From Andrena cerasifolii (taxonomy: Eukaryota; Arthropoda; Insecta; Hymenoptera; Andrenidae), in contig NC_135132.1 in the NCBI RefSeq assembly GCF_050908995.1, forward strand, positions 124,001-188,000: a DNA stretch of 64,000 nt. Reading direction: 5' to 3'. Shown here one piece after another: positions 13,871 to 29,239 of this stretch. How positions within the stretch are numbered: position 1 is the stretch's first letter; each line of letters opens with the position of its first letter. A program made the position numbers and the translations under genes. The notes below the pieces were generated by a model, which saw only the letters and a list, made by a program, of their open reading frames with translations, made no database searches and was not told the origin of the DNA.

Positions 13871-16800
13871 ATTGAAAAACCGATATTGAAAAACCGATAT
13901 TGAATCCGATATTAGAACCGATATTCAAAAACCGATATTGGAGAACAAATATTGAAAAACTGATATTGAAAAACCGATATTGAAAAACCGATATTGAAAA
14001 ACCGATATTGAAACCGATATTAGAACCGATATTAAAAAACCGATATTGAAAACCAAATATTGAAAAACCGATATTGAAAAACCGATATTCAAAAACCGAT
14101 ATTGAAAAACCTATATCGAAAAACTGGTATTGCAAAACCGATATTGAATCCGATATTAGAACCGATATTGAAAAACCGATATTGAAAAACAAATATTGAA
14201 AAACTGACATCGAAAAACTGATATTGAGAAACTGATATTGCAAAACCGATATTGTTCTAAACCGATATTGGAGAACAAATATTGAAAAACTGATATTGAA
14301 AAACCGATATTGAAAAACCGATATTGAAAAACCGATATTGAAACCGATATTAGAACCGATATTGAAAAACAAATATTGAAAACCAAATATTGAAAAACCG
14401 ATATTGAAAAACCGATATTGAAACCGATATTAGAACCGATATTCAAAAACTGACATTGGAGAACAAATATTGAAAAACTGATATTGAAAAACCGATATTG
14501 AAAAACCGATATTGAAAAACCGATATTGAATCCGATATTAGAACCGATATTCAAAAACCGATATTGAAAACCAAATATTGAAGAACCGATATTGAAAAAC
14601 CGATATTCAAAAACCGATATTGAAAAACCTATATCGAAAAACTGATATTGCAAAACCGATATTGAATCCGATATTAGAACCGATATGAAAAACCTATATC
14701 GAAAAACTGATATTGCAAAACCGATATTGAATCCGATATTAGAACCGATATTGAAAAACCGATATTGTAAAGCAAATATTGAAAAACTGATATTGCAAAA
14801 CCGATATTGAAAAACCGACATTGAATCCGATATTAGAACCGATATTCAAAAACCGATATTGGAAAACAAATATTGAAAAACAAATATTGAAAAACCGATA
14901 TTGAAAAACCGATATTGAAAAACCGATATTGAAAAACTTATATCGAAAGATGATATTGCAAAACCGATATTGAAACCGATATTAGAACCGATATTGAAAA
15001 ACCGATATTGAAAAACAAATATTGAAAAACTGATATCGAAAAACTGATATTGAAAAACTGATATTGCAAAACCGATATTGAAAAACCGATATTGAAAAAC
15101 CTATATCGAATAACTGATATTGCAAAACCGATATTGAAAAACCGATATTAGAACCGATATTGAAAAACCGATATTGAAAAACAAATATTGAAAAACTGAT
15201 ATCGAAAAACTGATATTGAGAAACCTATATCGAATAACTGATATTGCAAAACCGATATTGAAAAACCGATATTGAATCCGATATTAGAACCGATATTGAA
15301 AAACCGATATTGAAAAACAAATATTGAAAAACTGATATCGAAAAACTGATAATGAAAAACCGATATTGAAAAACCGATATTGAAAAACCGATATTGAAAA
15401 ACCGATATTGAAACCGATATTAGAACCGATATTGAAAAACCGATATTGAAAAACAAATATTGAAAAACTGATATCGAAAAACTGATATTGAAAAACCGAT
15501 ATTGAAAAACCGATATTGAATCCGATATTAGAACCGATATTCAAAAACCGATATTGGAGAACAAATATTGAAAAACTGATATTGAAAAACCGATATTGAA
15601 AAACCGATATTGAAAAACCGATATTGAAAAACCTATATCGAATAACTGATATTGCAAAACCGATATTGAAAAACCGATATTAGAACCGATATTGAAAAAC
15701 CGATATTGAAAAACAAATATTGAAAAACTGATATCGAAAAACTGATATTGAGAAACCTATATCGAATAACTGATATTGCAAAACCGATATTGAAAAACCG
15801 ATATTGAATCCGATATTAGAACCGATATTGAAAAACCGATATTGAAAAACAAATATTGAAAAACTGATATCGAAAAACTGATATTGAAAAACCGATATTG
15901 AAAAACCGATATTGAAAAACCGATATTGAAAAACCGATATTGAAACCGATATTAGAACCGATATTGAAAAACCGATATTGAAAAACAAATATTGAAAAAC
16001 TGATATCGAAAAACTGATATTGAAAAACCGATATTGAAAAACCGATATTGAATCCGATATTAGAACCGATATTCAAAAACCGATATTGGAGAACAAATAT
16101 TGAAAAACTGATATTGAAAAACCGATATTGAAAAACCGATATTGAAAAACCGATATTGAAACCGATATTAGAACCGATATTCAAAAACCGATATTGAAAA
16201 CCAAATATTGAAAAACCGATATTGAAAAACCGATATTCAAAAACCGATATTGAAAAACCTATGTCGAAAAACTGATAATGCAAAACCGATATTGAATCCG
16301 ATATTAGAACCGATATTGAAAAACCGATATTGGAGAACAAATATTGAAAAACTGATATTGAAAAACCGATATTGAAAAACCGATATTGAAAAACCGATAT
16401 TGAAACCGATATTAGAACCGATATTCAAAAACCGATATTGAAAACCAAATATTGAAAAACCGATATTGAAAAACCGATATTCAAAAACCGATATTGAAAA
16501 ACCTATATCGAAAAACTGATATTGCAAAACCGATATTGAATCCGATATTAGAACCGAAATTGAAAAACCGATATTGTAAAGCAAATATTGAAAAACTTAT
16601 ATCGAAAAACTGATATTGCAAAACCGATATTGAAACCGATATTAGAACCGATATTGAAAAACCGATATTGAAAAACAAATATTGAAAAACTGATATCGAA
16701 AAACTGATATTGAGAAACTGATATTGCAAAACCGATATTGTTCTAAACCGATACTAAAAAACCGATATTGTAAAGCAAATATTGAAAAACTGTTAACGAA

Positions 16801-18130
16801 AAACTGATATTGCAAAACCGATATTGAAAAACCGATATTGAAAAACCTATATCGAATAACTGATATTGCAAAACCGATATTTAAATACCGATATTGAATC
16901 CGATATTAGAACCGATATTCAAAAACCGATATTGGAAAACAAATATTGAAAAACTGATATTGAAAAACCGATATTGAAAAACCGATATTGAAAAACCGAT
17001 ATTGAAACCGATATTGAAACCGATATTAGAACCGATATTGAAAAACCGATATTGAAAAACAAATATTGAAGAGCTGATATCGAAAAACTGATATTGAAAA
17101 ACCGATATTGAAAAACCGATATTGAATCCGATATTAGAACCGATATTCAAAAACCGATATTCAAAAACCGATATTGGAGAACAAATATTGAAAAACTGAT
17201 ATTGAAAAACCGATATTGAAAAACCGATATTGAAAAACCGATATTGAAACCGATATTAGAACCGATATTCAAAAACCGATATTGAAAACCAAATATTGAA
17301 AAACCGATATTGAAAAACCGATATTGAAAAACCGATATTGAAAAACCTATATCGAAAAACTGATATCGAAAAACTGATATTGAAAAACCGATATTGAAAA
17401 ACCGATATTGAATCCGATATTAGAACCGATATTCAAAAACCGATATTGGAGAACAAATATTGAAAAAGTGATATTGCAAAACCGATATTGAAACCGATAT
17501 TAGCACCGATATTGAAAAACAAATATTGAAAAACTGATATCGAAGAACTGATATTGAGAAACTGATATTGCAAAACCGATATTGTTCTAAACCGATATTG
17601 AAAAACTTATATCGAAAAACTGATATTGAAAAACCGATATTGAAAAACCGATATTGAAAAACCGATATTGAAAAACCGATATTGAAAAACTTATATGAAA
17701 AAACTGATATGAAAAAACTGATATTGAGAAACCTATATCGAATAACTGATATTGCAAAACAGATATTGAAAAACCGACATTGAATCCGATATTAGAACCG
17801 ATATTCAAAAACCGATATTGGAGAACAAATATTGAAAAACTGATATTGAAAAACTGATATTGAAAAACCGATATTGAAAAACCGATATTGAAAAACCGAT
17901 ATTGAAACCGATATTAGAACCGATATTGAAAAACCGATATTGAAAAACAAATATTGAAAAACTGATATCGAAAAACTGATATTGAAAAACCGATATTGAA
18001 AAACCGATATTGAATCCGATATTAGAACCGATATTGAAAAACCGATATTGAAAAACCTATATCGAAAAACTGATATTGCAAAACCGATATTCAAAAACCG
18101 ATATTGGAAAACAAATATTGAAAAACTGAT
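13871..18130 (+). repeat. 4.3-kb superunit, tandem copy 2
   Basis: The offset to copy 1 falls in steps: 4,706 bp to about 16,590, then 4,612, then 4,246, then 4,260 bp near the right end. The steps are the absence of one 94-bp repeat, the absence of one 366-bp repeat, and the gain of one 14-bp unit (GATATGAAAAAACT near 17,708). Every length change is a whole number of monomers. Substitutions are few, for example CCTATGTCG at 16,260 against CCTATATCG in copy 1. Confidence 0.85.
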
Positions 18131-19367
18131 ATTGAAAAACCGATATTGAAAAACTGATATCGAAAAACTGATATTGAAAAACCGATATTGAAAAACCGAT
18201 ATTGAATCCGATATTAGAACCGATATTCAAAAACCGATATTGGAGAACAAATATTGAAAAACTGATTTTGAAAAACCGATATTGAAACACAAATATTGAA
18301 AAACCGATATTGAAAAACCGATATTGAAAAACTTATATCGAAAGATGATATTGCAAAACCGATATTGAAACCGATATTAGAACCGATATTGAAAAACCGA
18401 TATTGAAAAACAAATATTGAAAAACTGATATCGAAAAACTGATATTGAAAAACTGATATTGCAAAACCGATATTGAAAAACCGATATTGAAAAACCTATA
18501 TCGAATAACTGATATTGCAAAACCGATATTGAAAAACCGATATTAGAACCGATATTGAAAAACCGATATTGAAAAACAAATATTGAAAAACTGATATCGA
18601 AAAACTGATATTGAGAAACCTATATCGAATAACTGATATTGCAAAACCGATATTGAAAAACCGATATTGAATCCGATATTAGAACCGATATTGAAAAACC
18701 GATATTGAAAAACAAATATTGAAAAACTGATATCGAAAAACTGATATTGAAAAACCGATATTGAAAAACCGATATTGAAAAACCGATATTGAAAAACCGA
18801 TATTGAAACCGATATTAGAACCGATATTGAAAAACCGATATTGAAAAACAAATATTGAAAAACTGATATCGAAAAACTGATATTGAAAAACCGATATTGA
18901 AAAACCGATATTGAATCCGATATTAGAACCGATATTCAAAAACCGATATTGGAGAACAAATATTGAAAAACTGATATTGAAAAACCGATATTGAAAAACC
19001 GATATTGAAAAACCGATATTGAAACCGATATTAGAACCGATATTAAAAAACCGATATTGAAAACCAAATATTGAAAAACCGATATTGAAAAACCGATATT
19101 CAAAAACCGATATTGAAAAACCTATATCGAAAAACTGATATTGCAAAACCGATATTGAATCCGATATTAGAACCGATATTGAAAAACCGATATTGAAAAA
19201 CAAATATTGAAAAACTGATATCGAAAAACTGATATTGAGAAACCTATATCGAATAACTGATATTGCAAAACCGATATTGAAAAACCGATATTGAATCCGA
19301 TATTAGAACCGATATTGAAAAACCGATATTGAAAAACAAATATTGAAAAACTGATATCGAAAAACTG

Positions 19368-21778
19368 ATATTGAAAAACCGATATTGAAAAACCGATATT
19401 GAAAAACCGATATTGAAACCGATATTAGAACCGATATTGAAAAACCGATATTGAAAAACAAATATTGAAAAACTGATATCGAAAAACTGATATTGAAAAA
19501 CCGATATTGAAAAACCGATATTGAATCCGATATTAGAACCGATATTCAAAAACCGATATTGGAGAACAAATATTGAAAAACTGATATTGAAAAACCGATA
19601 TTGAAAAACCGATATTGAAAAACCGATATTGAATCCGATATTAGAACCGATATTCAAAAACCGATATTGAAAACCAAATATTGAAAAACCGATATTGAAA
19701 AACCGATATTCAAAAACCGATATTGAAAAACCTATATCGAAAAACTGATATTGCAAAACCGATATTGAATCCGATATTAGAACCGATATGAAAAACCTAT
19801 ATCGAAAAACTGATATTGCAAAACCGATATTGAATCCGATATTAGAACCGATATTGAAAAACCGATATTGTAAAGCAAATATTGAAAAACTGATATCGAA
19901 AAACTGATATTGAAAAACCGATATTGAAAAACCGATATTGGAGAACAAATATTGAAAAACTGATATTGAAAAACCGATATTGAAAAACAAATATTTTAAA
20001 ACCGATATTGAAAAACTGATATCGAAAAACTGATATTGAGAAACTGATATTGCAAAACCGATATTGTTCTAAACCGATATTGAAAAACCGATATTGTAAA
20101 GCAAATATTGAAAAACTTATATCGAAAAACTGATATTGCAAAACCGATATTGAAACCGATATTAGAACCGATATTGAAAAACCGATATTGAAAAACAAAT
20201 ATTGAAAAACTGATATCGAAAAACTGATATTGCAAAACCGATATTGAAAAACCGATATTGAAAAACCTATATCGAATAACCGATATTGAAAAACCGATAT
20301 TGAATCCGATATTAGAACCGATATTCAAAAACCGATATTGGAGAACAAATATTGAAAAACTGATATTGAAAAACCGATATTGAAAAACCTATATCGAATA
20401 ACTGATATTGCAAAACCGATATTGAAAAACGGATATTGAATCCGATATTAGAACCGATATTCAAAAACCGATATTGGAGAACAAATATTGAAAAACTGAT
20501 ATTGAAAAACCGATATTGAAAAACCGATATTGAAAAACCGATATTAGAACCGATATTGAAAAACCGATATTGAAAAACAAATATTGAAAAACTGATATCG
20601 AAAAACTGATATTGAGAAACCTATATCGAATAACTGATATTGCAAAACCGATATTGAAAAACCGATATTGAATCCGATATTAGAACCGATATTGAAAAAC
20701 CGATATTGAAAAACAAATATTGAAAAACTGATATCGAAAAACTGATATTGAAAAACCGATATTGAAAAACCGATATTGAAAAACCGATATTGAAAAACCG
20801 ATATTGAAACCGATATTAGAACCGATATTGAAAAACCGATATTGAAAAACAAATATTGAAAAACTGATATCGAAAAACTGATATTGAGAAACCGATATTG
20901 AAAAACCGATATTGAATCCGATATTAGAACCGATATTCAAAAACCGATATTGGAGAACAAATATTGAAAAACTGATATTGAAAAACCGATATTGAAAAAC
21001 CGATATTGAAAAACCGATATTGAAAAACCGATATTGAAAAACCGATATTGAAAAACCTATATCGAATAACTGATATTGCAAAACCGATATTGAAAAACCG
21101 ATATTAGAACCGATATTGAAAAACCGATAATGAAAAACAAATATTGAAAAACTGATATCGAAAAACTGATATTGAGAAACCTATATCGAATAACTGATAT
21201 TGCAAAACCGATATTGAAAAACCGATATTGAATCCGATATTAGAACCGATATTGAAAAACCGATATTGAAAAACAAATATTGAAAAACTGATATCGAAAA
21301 ACTGATATTGATAAACCGATATTGAAAAACCGATATTGAAAAACCGATATTGAAAAACCGATATTGAAACCGATATTAGAACCGATATTGAAAAACCGAT
21401 ATTGAAAAACAAATATTGAAAAACTGATATCGAAAAACTGATATTGAAAAACCGATATTGAAAAACCGATATTGAATCAGATATTAGAACCGATATTCAA
21501 AAACCGATATTGGAGAACAAATATTGAAAAACTGATATTGAAAAACCGATATTGAAAAACCGATATTGAAAAACCGATATTGAAACCGATATTAGAACCG
21601 ATATTCAAAAACCGATATTGAAAACCAAATATTGAAAAACCGATATTGAAAAACCGATATTCAAAAACCGATATTGAAAAACCTATATCGAAAAACTGAT
21701 ATTGCAAAACCGATATTGAATCCGATATTAGAACCGATATTGAAAAACCGATATTGGAGAACAAATATTGAAAAACTG
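19368..21778 (+). repeat. 2,411-bp tandem duplication, copy 1
   Basis: The sequence from about 19,368 recurs at 21,779, immediately where copy 1 ends. Similarity runs about 70 bp past the second copy, which is the signature of a direct tandem duplication. Rare states present in both copies include GGATATTG (20,430 and 22,841), GATAATGAAAAACAAATATT (21,127 and 23,538), TTGATAAACC (21,308 and 23,719) and AATCAGATATT (21,475 and 23,886). I saw no difference in the rows I compared. Confidence 0.9.
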
Positions 21779-24189
21779 ATATTGAAAAACCGATATTGAA
21801 AAACCGATATTGAAAAACCGATATTGAAACCGATATTAGAACCGATATTGAAAAACCGATATTGAAAAACAAATATTGAAAAACTGATATCGAAAAACTG
21901 ATATTGAAAAACCGATATTGAAAAACCGATATTGAATCCGATATTAGAACCGATATTCAAAAACCGATATTGGAGAACAAATATTGAAAAACTGATATTG
22001 AAAAACCGATATTGAAAAACCGATATTGAAAAACCGATATTGAATCCGATATTAGAACCGATATTCAAAAACCGATATTGAAAACCAAATATTGAAAAAC
22101 CGATATTGAAAAACCGATATTCAAAAACCGATATTGAAAAACCTATATCGAAAAACTGATATTGCAAAACCGATATTGAATCCGATATTAGAACCGATAT
22201 GAAAAACCTATATCGAAAAACTGATATTGCAAAACCGATATTGAATCCGATATTAGAACCGATATTGAAAAACCGATATTGTAAAGCAAATATTGAAAAA
22301 CTGATATCGAAAAACTGATATTGAAAAACCGATATTGAAAAACCGATATTGGAGAACAAATATTGAAAAACTGATATTGAAAAACCGATATTGAAAAACA
22401 AATATTTTAAAACCGATATTGAAAAACTGATATCGAAAAACTGATATTGAGAAACTGATATTGCAAAACCGATATTGTTCTAAACCGATATTGAAAAACC
22501 GATATTGTAAAGCAAATATTGAAAAACTTATATCGAAAAACTGATATTGCAAAACCGATATTGAAACCGATATTAGAACCGATATTGAAAAACCGATATT
22601 GAAAAACAAATATTGAAAAACTGATATCGAAAAACTGATATTGCAAAACCGATATTGAAAAACCGATATTGAAAAACCTATATCGAATAACCGATATTGA
22701 AAAACCGATATTGAATCCGATATTAGAACCGATATTCAAAAACCGATATTGGAGAACAAATATTGAAAAACTGATATTGAAAAACCGATATTGAAAAACC
22801 TATATCGAATAACTGATATTGCAAAACCGATATTGAAAAACGGATATTGAATCCGATATTAGAACCGATATTCAAAAACCGATATTGGAGAACAAATATT
22901 GAAAAACTGATATTGAAAAACCGATATTGAAAAACCGATATTGAAAAACCGATATTAGAACCGATATTGAAAAACCGATATTGAAAAACAAATATTGAAA
23001 AACTGATATCGAAAAACTGATATTGAGAAACCTATATCGAATAACTGATATTGCAAAACCGATATTGAAAAACCGATATTGAATCCGATATTAGAACCGA
23101 TATTGAAAAACCGATATTGAAAAACAAATATTGAAAAACTGATATCGAAAAACTGATATTGAAAAACCGATATTGAAAAACCGATATTGAAAAACCGATA
23201 TTGAAAAACCGATATTGAAACCGATATTAGAACCGATATTGAAAAACCGATATTGAAAAACAAATATTGAAAAACTGATATCGAAAAACTGATATTGAGA
23301 AACCGATATTGAAAAACCGATATTGAATCCGATATTAGAACCGATATTCAAAAACCGATATTGGAGAACAAATATTGAAAAACTGATATTGAAAAACCGA
23401 TATTGAAAAACCGATATTGAAAAACCGATATTGAAAAACCGATATTGAAAAACCGATATTGAAAAACCTATATCGAATAACTGATATTGCAAAACCGATA
23501 TTGAAAAACCGATATTAGAACCGATATTGAAAAACCGATAATGAAAAACAAATATTGAAAAACTGATATCGAAAAACTGATATTGAGAAACCTATATCGA
23601 ATAACTGATATTGCAAAACCGATATTGAAAAACCGATATTGAATCCGATATTAGAACCGATATTGAAAAACCGATATTGAAAAACAAATATTGAAAAACT
23701 GATATCGAAAAACTGATATTGATAAACCGATATTGAAAAACCGATATTGAAAAACCGATATTGAAAAACCGATATTGAAACCGATATTAGAACCGATATT
23801 GAAAAACCGATATTGAAAAACAAATATTGAAAAACTGATATCGAAAAACTGATATTGAAAAACCGATATTGAAAAACCGATATTGAATCAGATATTAGAA
23901 CCGATATTCAAAAACCGATATTGGAGAACAAATATTGAAAAACTGATATTGAAAAACCGATATTGAAAAACCGATATTGAAAAACCGATATTGAAACCGA
24001 TATTAGAACCGATATTCAAAAACCGATATTGAAAACCAAATATTGAAAAACCGATATTGAAAAACCGATATTCAAAAACCGATATTGAAAAACCTATATC
24101 GAAAAACTGATATTGCAAAACCGATATTGAATCCGATATTAGAACCGATATTGAAAAACCGATATTGGAGAACAAATATTGAAAAACTG
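21779..24189 (+). repeat. 2,411-bp tandem duplication, copy 2
   Basis: Second copy. It diverges after about 24,260, where copy 1's continuation reads GAAAAACC and this one reads CAAAAACTGATATT. The near-perfect match makes this one of the youngest events in the window, or an assembly duplication. Confidence 0.9.
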
Positions 24190-24982
24190 ATATTGAAAAA
24201 CCGATATTGAAAAACCGATATTGAAAAACCGATATTGAAACCGATATTAGAACCGATATTCAAAAACTGATATTGAAAACCAAATATTGAAAAACCGATA
24301 TTGAAAAACCGATATTCAAAAACCGATATTCAAAAACCTATATCGAAAAACTGATATTGCAAAACCGATATTGAATCCGATATTAGAACCGATATTGAAA
24401 AACCGATATTGTAAAGCAAATATTGAAAAACTGATATCGAAAAACTGATATTGAAAAACCGATATTGAAAAACCGATATTGAAAAACTGATATTGAAACC
24501 GATATTAGAACCGATATTGAAAAACCGATATTGAAAAACAAATATTGAAAAACTGACATCGAAAAACTGATATTGAGAAACTGATATTGCAAAACCGATA
24601 TTGTTCTAAACCGATATTGGAGAACAAATATTGAAAAACTGATATTGAAAAACCGATATTGAAAAACCGATATTGAAAAACCGATATTGAAACCGATATT
24701 AGAACCGATATTGAAAAACAAATATTGAAAACCAAATATTGAAAAACCGATATTGAAAAACCGATATTGAAACCGATATTAGAACCGATATTCAAAAACT
24801 GACATTGGAGAACAAATATTGAAAAACTGATATTGAAAAACCGATATTGAAAAACCGATATTGAAAAACCGATATTGAATCCGATATTAGAACCGATATT
24901 CAAAAACCGATATTCAAAAACCGATATTGAAAACCAAATATTGAAAAACCGATATTGAAAAACCGATATTCAAAAACCGATA

Positions 24983-25115
24983 TTGAAAAACCTATATCGA
25001 AAAACTGATATTGCAAAACCGATATTGAATCCGATATTAGAACCGATATTGAAAAACCTATATCGAAAAACTGATATTGCAAAACCGATATTGAATCCGA
25101 TATTAGAACCGATAT
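24983..25115 (+). repeat. 66-bp higher-order unit, two copies
   Basis: A five-unit module (14+14+14+12+12 bp) runs CCTATATC, CTGATATT, GCAAAACC, GAATCC, AGAACC. It occurs at 24,991 and again at 25,057. The same pair near 9,922, 14,628, 19,731 and 22,142 has a one-base deletion (GATATGAAAAACC), giving a 65-bp spacing. Only the copy here keeps the plus-strand frame open across both modules, which produces the single plus-strand open frame of about 61 codons (24,983-25,168). That frame shows no sign of being a gene. Confidence 0.8.
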
Positions 25116-28100
25116 TGAAAAACCGATATTGTAAAGCAAATATTGAAAAACTGATATCGAAAAACTGATATTGAAAAACCGATATTGTTCTAAACCGATA
25201 TTGAAAAACCGATATTGTAAAGCAAATATTGAAAAACTTATATCGAAAAACTGATATTGCAAAACCGATATTGAAACCGATATTAGAACCGATATTGAAA
25301 AACCGATATTGAAAAACAAATATTGAAAAACTGATATCGAAAAACTGATATTGCAAAACCGATATTGAAAAACCGATATTGTAAAGCAAATATTGAAAAA
25401 CTGATATCGAAAAACTGATATTGAAAAACCGATATTGAAAAACCGATATTGAAAAACTGATATTGAAACCGATATTAGAACCGATATTGAAAAACCGATA
25501 TTGGAGAACAAATATTGAAAAACTGATATTGAAAAACCGATATTGAAAAACAAATATTTTAAAACCGATATTGAAAAACTGATATCGAAAAACTGATATT
25601 GAGAAACTGATATTGCAAAACCGATATTGTTCTAAACCGATATTGAAAAACCGATATTGTAAAGCAAATATTGAAAAACTTATATCGAAAAACTGATATT
25701 GCAAAACCGATATTGAAACCGATATTAGAACCGATATTGAAAAACCGATATTGAAAAACAAATATTGAAAAACTGATATCGAAAAACTGATATTGCAAAA
25801 CCGATATTGAAAAACCGATATTGAAAAACCTATATCGAATAACTGATATTGCAAAACCGATATTGAAAAACCGATATTGAATCCGATATTAGAACCGATA
25901 TTCAAAAACCGATATTGGAAAACAAATATTGAAAAACTGATATTGAAAAACCGATATTGAAAAACTGATATCGAAAAACTGATATTGAAAAACCGATATT
26001 GAAAAACCGATATTGAATCCGATATTAGAACCGATATTCCAAAACCGATATTGGAGAACAAATATTGAAAAACTGATATTGAAAAACCGATATTGAAAAA
26101 CAAATATTGAAAAACCGATATTGAAAAACCGATATTGAAAAACCGATATTGAAAAACTTATATCGAAAGATGATATTGCAAAACCGATATTGAAACCGAT
26201 ATTAGAACCGATATTGAAAAACAAATATTGAAAAACTGATATCGAAAAACTGATATTGCAAAACCGATATTGAAAAACCGATATTAGAACCGATATTGAA
26301 AAACCGATATTGAAAAACAAATATTGAAAAACTGATATCGAAAAACTGATATTGAGAAACCTATATCGAATAACTGATATTGCAAAACCGATATTGAAAA
26401 ACCGATATTGAATCCGATATTAGAACCGATATTGAAAAACCGATATTGAAAAACCGATATTGAAAAACAAATATTGAAAAACTGATATCGAAAAACTGAT
26501 ATTGAAAAACCGATATTGAAAAACCGATATTGAAAAACCGATATTGAATCCGATATTAGAACCGATATTCAAAAACCGATATTGGAGAACAAATATTGAA
26601 AAACTGATATTGAAAAACCGATATTGAAAAACCGATATTGAAAAACCGATATTGAAACCGATATTAGAACCGATATTCAAAAACCGATATTGAAAACCAA
26701 ATATTGAAAAACCGATATTGAAAAACCGATATTCAAAAACCGATATTGAAAAACCTATATCGAAAAACTGATATTGCAAAACCGATATTGAATCCGATAT
26801 TAGAACCGATATTGAAAAACCGATATTGAAAAACCGATATTGTAAAGCAAATATTGAAAAACTGATATCGAAGAACTGATATTGAAAAACCGATATTGAA
26901 AAACCGATATTGAAAAACTGATATTGAGACCGATATTAGAACCGATATTGAAAAACCGATATTGAAAAACAAATATTGAAAAACTGATATCGAAAAACTG
27001 ATATTGAGAAACTGATATTGCAAAACCGATATTGTTCTAAACCGATATTGGAGAACAAATATTGAAAAACTGATATTGAAAAACCGATATTGAAAAACCG
27101 ATATTGAAAAACCGATATTGAAACCGATATTAGAACCGATATTGAAAAACAAATATTGAAAACCAAATATTGAAAAACCGATATTGAAAAACCGATATTG
27201 AAAAACCGATATTGAAAAACCTATATCGAAAAACTGATATTGCAAAACCGATATTGAATCCGATATTAGAACCGATATTGAAAAACCGATATTGTAAAGC
27301 AAATATTGAAAAACTGATATCGAAAAACTGATATTGAAAAACCGATATTGAAAAACCGATATTGAAAAACCGATATTGAAACCGATATTAGAACCGATAT
27401 GGAAAAACAAATATTGAAAAACTGATATCGAAAAACTGATATTGAAAAACCGATATTGAAAAACCCATATTGAATCCGATATGGAAAAACAAATATTGAA
27501 AAACTGATATTGAAAAACCGATATTGTAAAGCAAATATTGAAAAACCGATATTGAAAAACCGATATTGATTCCGATATTAGAACCGATATTCAAAAACCG
27601 ATATTGGAGAACAAATATTGAAAAACTGATATTGAAAAACCGATATTGAAAAACCGATATTAGAACCGATATTCAAAAACCGATATTGAAAAACCTATAT
27701 CGAATAACTGATATTGCAAAACCGATATTGAAAAACCGATATTGAATCCGATATTAGAACCGATATTCAAAAACCGATATTGAAAAACAAATATTGAAAA
27801 ACTGATATCGAAAAACTGATATTGAAAAACCGATATTGAAACCGATATTAGAACCGATATTGAAAAACCGATATTGAAAAACCGATATTGAAAAACCGAT
27901 ATTGAAAAACCGATATTGAAACCGATATTAGAACCGATATTCAAAAACCGATATTGAAAAACCAATATTGAAAAACCTATATCGAATAACTGATATTGCA
28001 AAACCGATATTGAAAAACCGATATTGAATCCGATATTAGAACCGATATTCAAAAACCAATATTGAAAAACAAATATTGAAAAACTGATATCGAAAAACTG

Positions 28101-29239
28101 ATATTGAAAAACCGATATTGAAAAACCGATGTTGAATCCGATATTAGGACCGATATTCAAAAACCGATATTGGAGAACAAATATTGAAAAACTGATATTG
28201 AAAAACCGATATTGAAAAACCTATATCGAATAACTAATATTGCAAAACCGATATTGAAAAACCGATATTGAATCCGATATTCAAAAACCGATATTGGAGA
28301 ACAAATATTGAAAAACTGATATTAAAAAACCGATATTGAAAAACCGATATTGAAAAACCGATATTGAAACCGATATTAGAACCGATATTGAAAAACCGAT
28401 ATTGAAAAACAAATATTGAAAAACTGATATCGAAAAACTGATATTGAAAAACCGATATTGAAAAACCGATATTGAAAAACCGATATTGAAACCGATATTA
28501 GAACCGATATTGAAAAACCGATATTGAAAAACAAATATTGAAGAACTGATATCGAAAAACTGATATTGAAAAACCGATATTGAATCCGATATTAGAACCG
28601 ATATTGAAACCGATATTAGAACCGATATTCAAAAACAAATATTGAAAAACTGATATCGAAAAACTGATATTGAAAAACCGATATTGAAAAACCGATATTG
28701 AATCCGATATTAGAACCGATATTCAAAAACCGATATTGGAGAACAAATATTGAAAAACTGATATTGAAAAACCGATATTGAAAAACAAATATTGAAAAAC
28801 CGATATTGAAAAACCGATATTGAAAAACAAATATTGAAAAACCGATACTGAAAAACCGATATTGAAAAACTTATATCGAAAAACTGATATTGTAAAACCG
28901 ATATTGAAACCGATATTAGAACCGATATTGAAAAACCGATATTGAAAAACCGATATTGAAAAACCGATATTGAAACCGATATTAGAACCGATATTCAAAA
29001 ACCGATATTGAAAAACCGATATTGAAAAACCTATATCGAATAACTGATATTGCAAAACCGATATTGAAAAACCGATATTGAATCCGATATTAGAACCGAT
29101 ATTCAAAAACCGATATTCAAAAACAAATATTGAAAAACTGATATCGAAAAACTGATATTGAAAAACCGATATTGAAAAACCGATGTTGAATCCGATATTA
29201 GAACCGATATTCAAAAACCGATATTGGAGAACAAATATT

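Larger units (their letters stand above)
1..27400 (+). repeat. Array domain A (GGAGAAC / GTAAAGC / GTTCTAAA-rich)
   Basis: This part is defined by frequent GGAGAACAAATATT, GTAAAGCAAATATT, GTTCTAAACCGATATT, GAAAACCAAATATT and GAATCCGATATT units among canonical ones. A recurring order is CAAATATT, then CTGATATC, then CTGATATT. Another is CCTATATC, then GAATAACTGATATT or GAAAAACTGATATT, then GCAAAACCGATATT. Much of the domain consists of kilobase blocks copied from elsewhere in the same domain. The boundary with domain B near 27.4 kb is soft, because B keeps most A units and adds its own. Confidence 0.75.

Noticed and set aside
24983..25168. Plus-strand open frame of 61 codons with two 22-residue repeats
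   Set aside because: It is two copies of a 66-bp satellite module, open only because 66 is a multiple of 3 and a one-base deletion is absent. No gene signal surrounds it.
24970..26103. Long minus-strand open frame of about 377 codons, and many similar ones across the window
   Set aside because: They translate the satellite itself (cycles of NIGFSISVFQYR-like residues). Overlapping frames are open at the same place, ends fall at ordinary monomer variants, and there is no domain, codon bias or upstream signal. They are by-products of a stop-free reverse complement.
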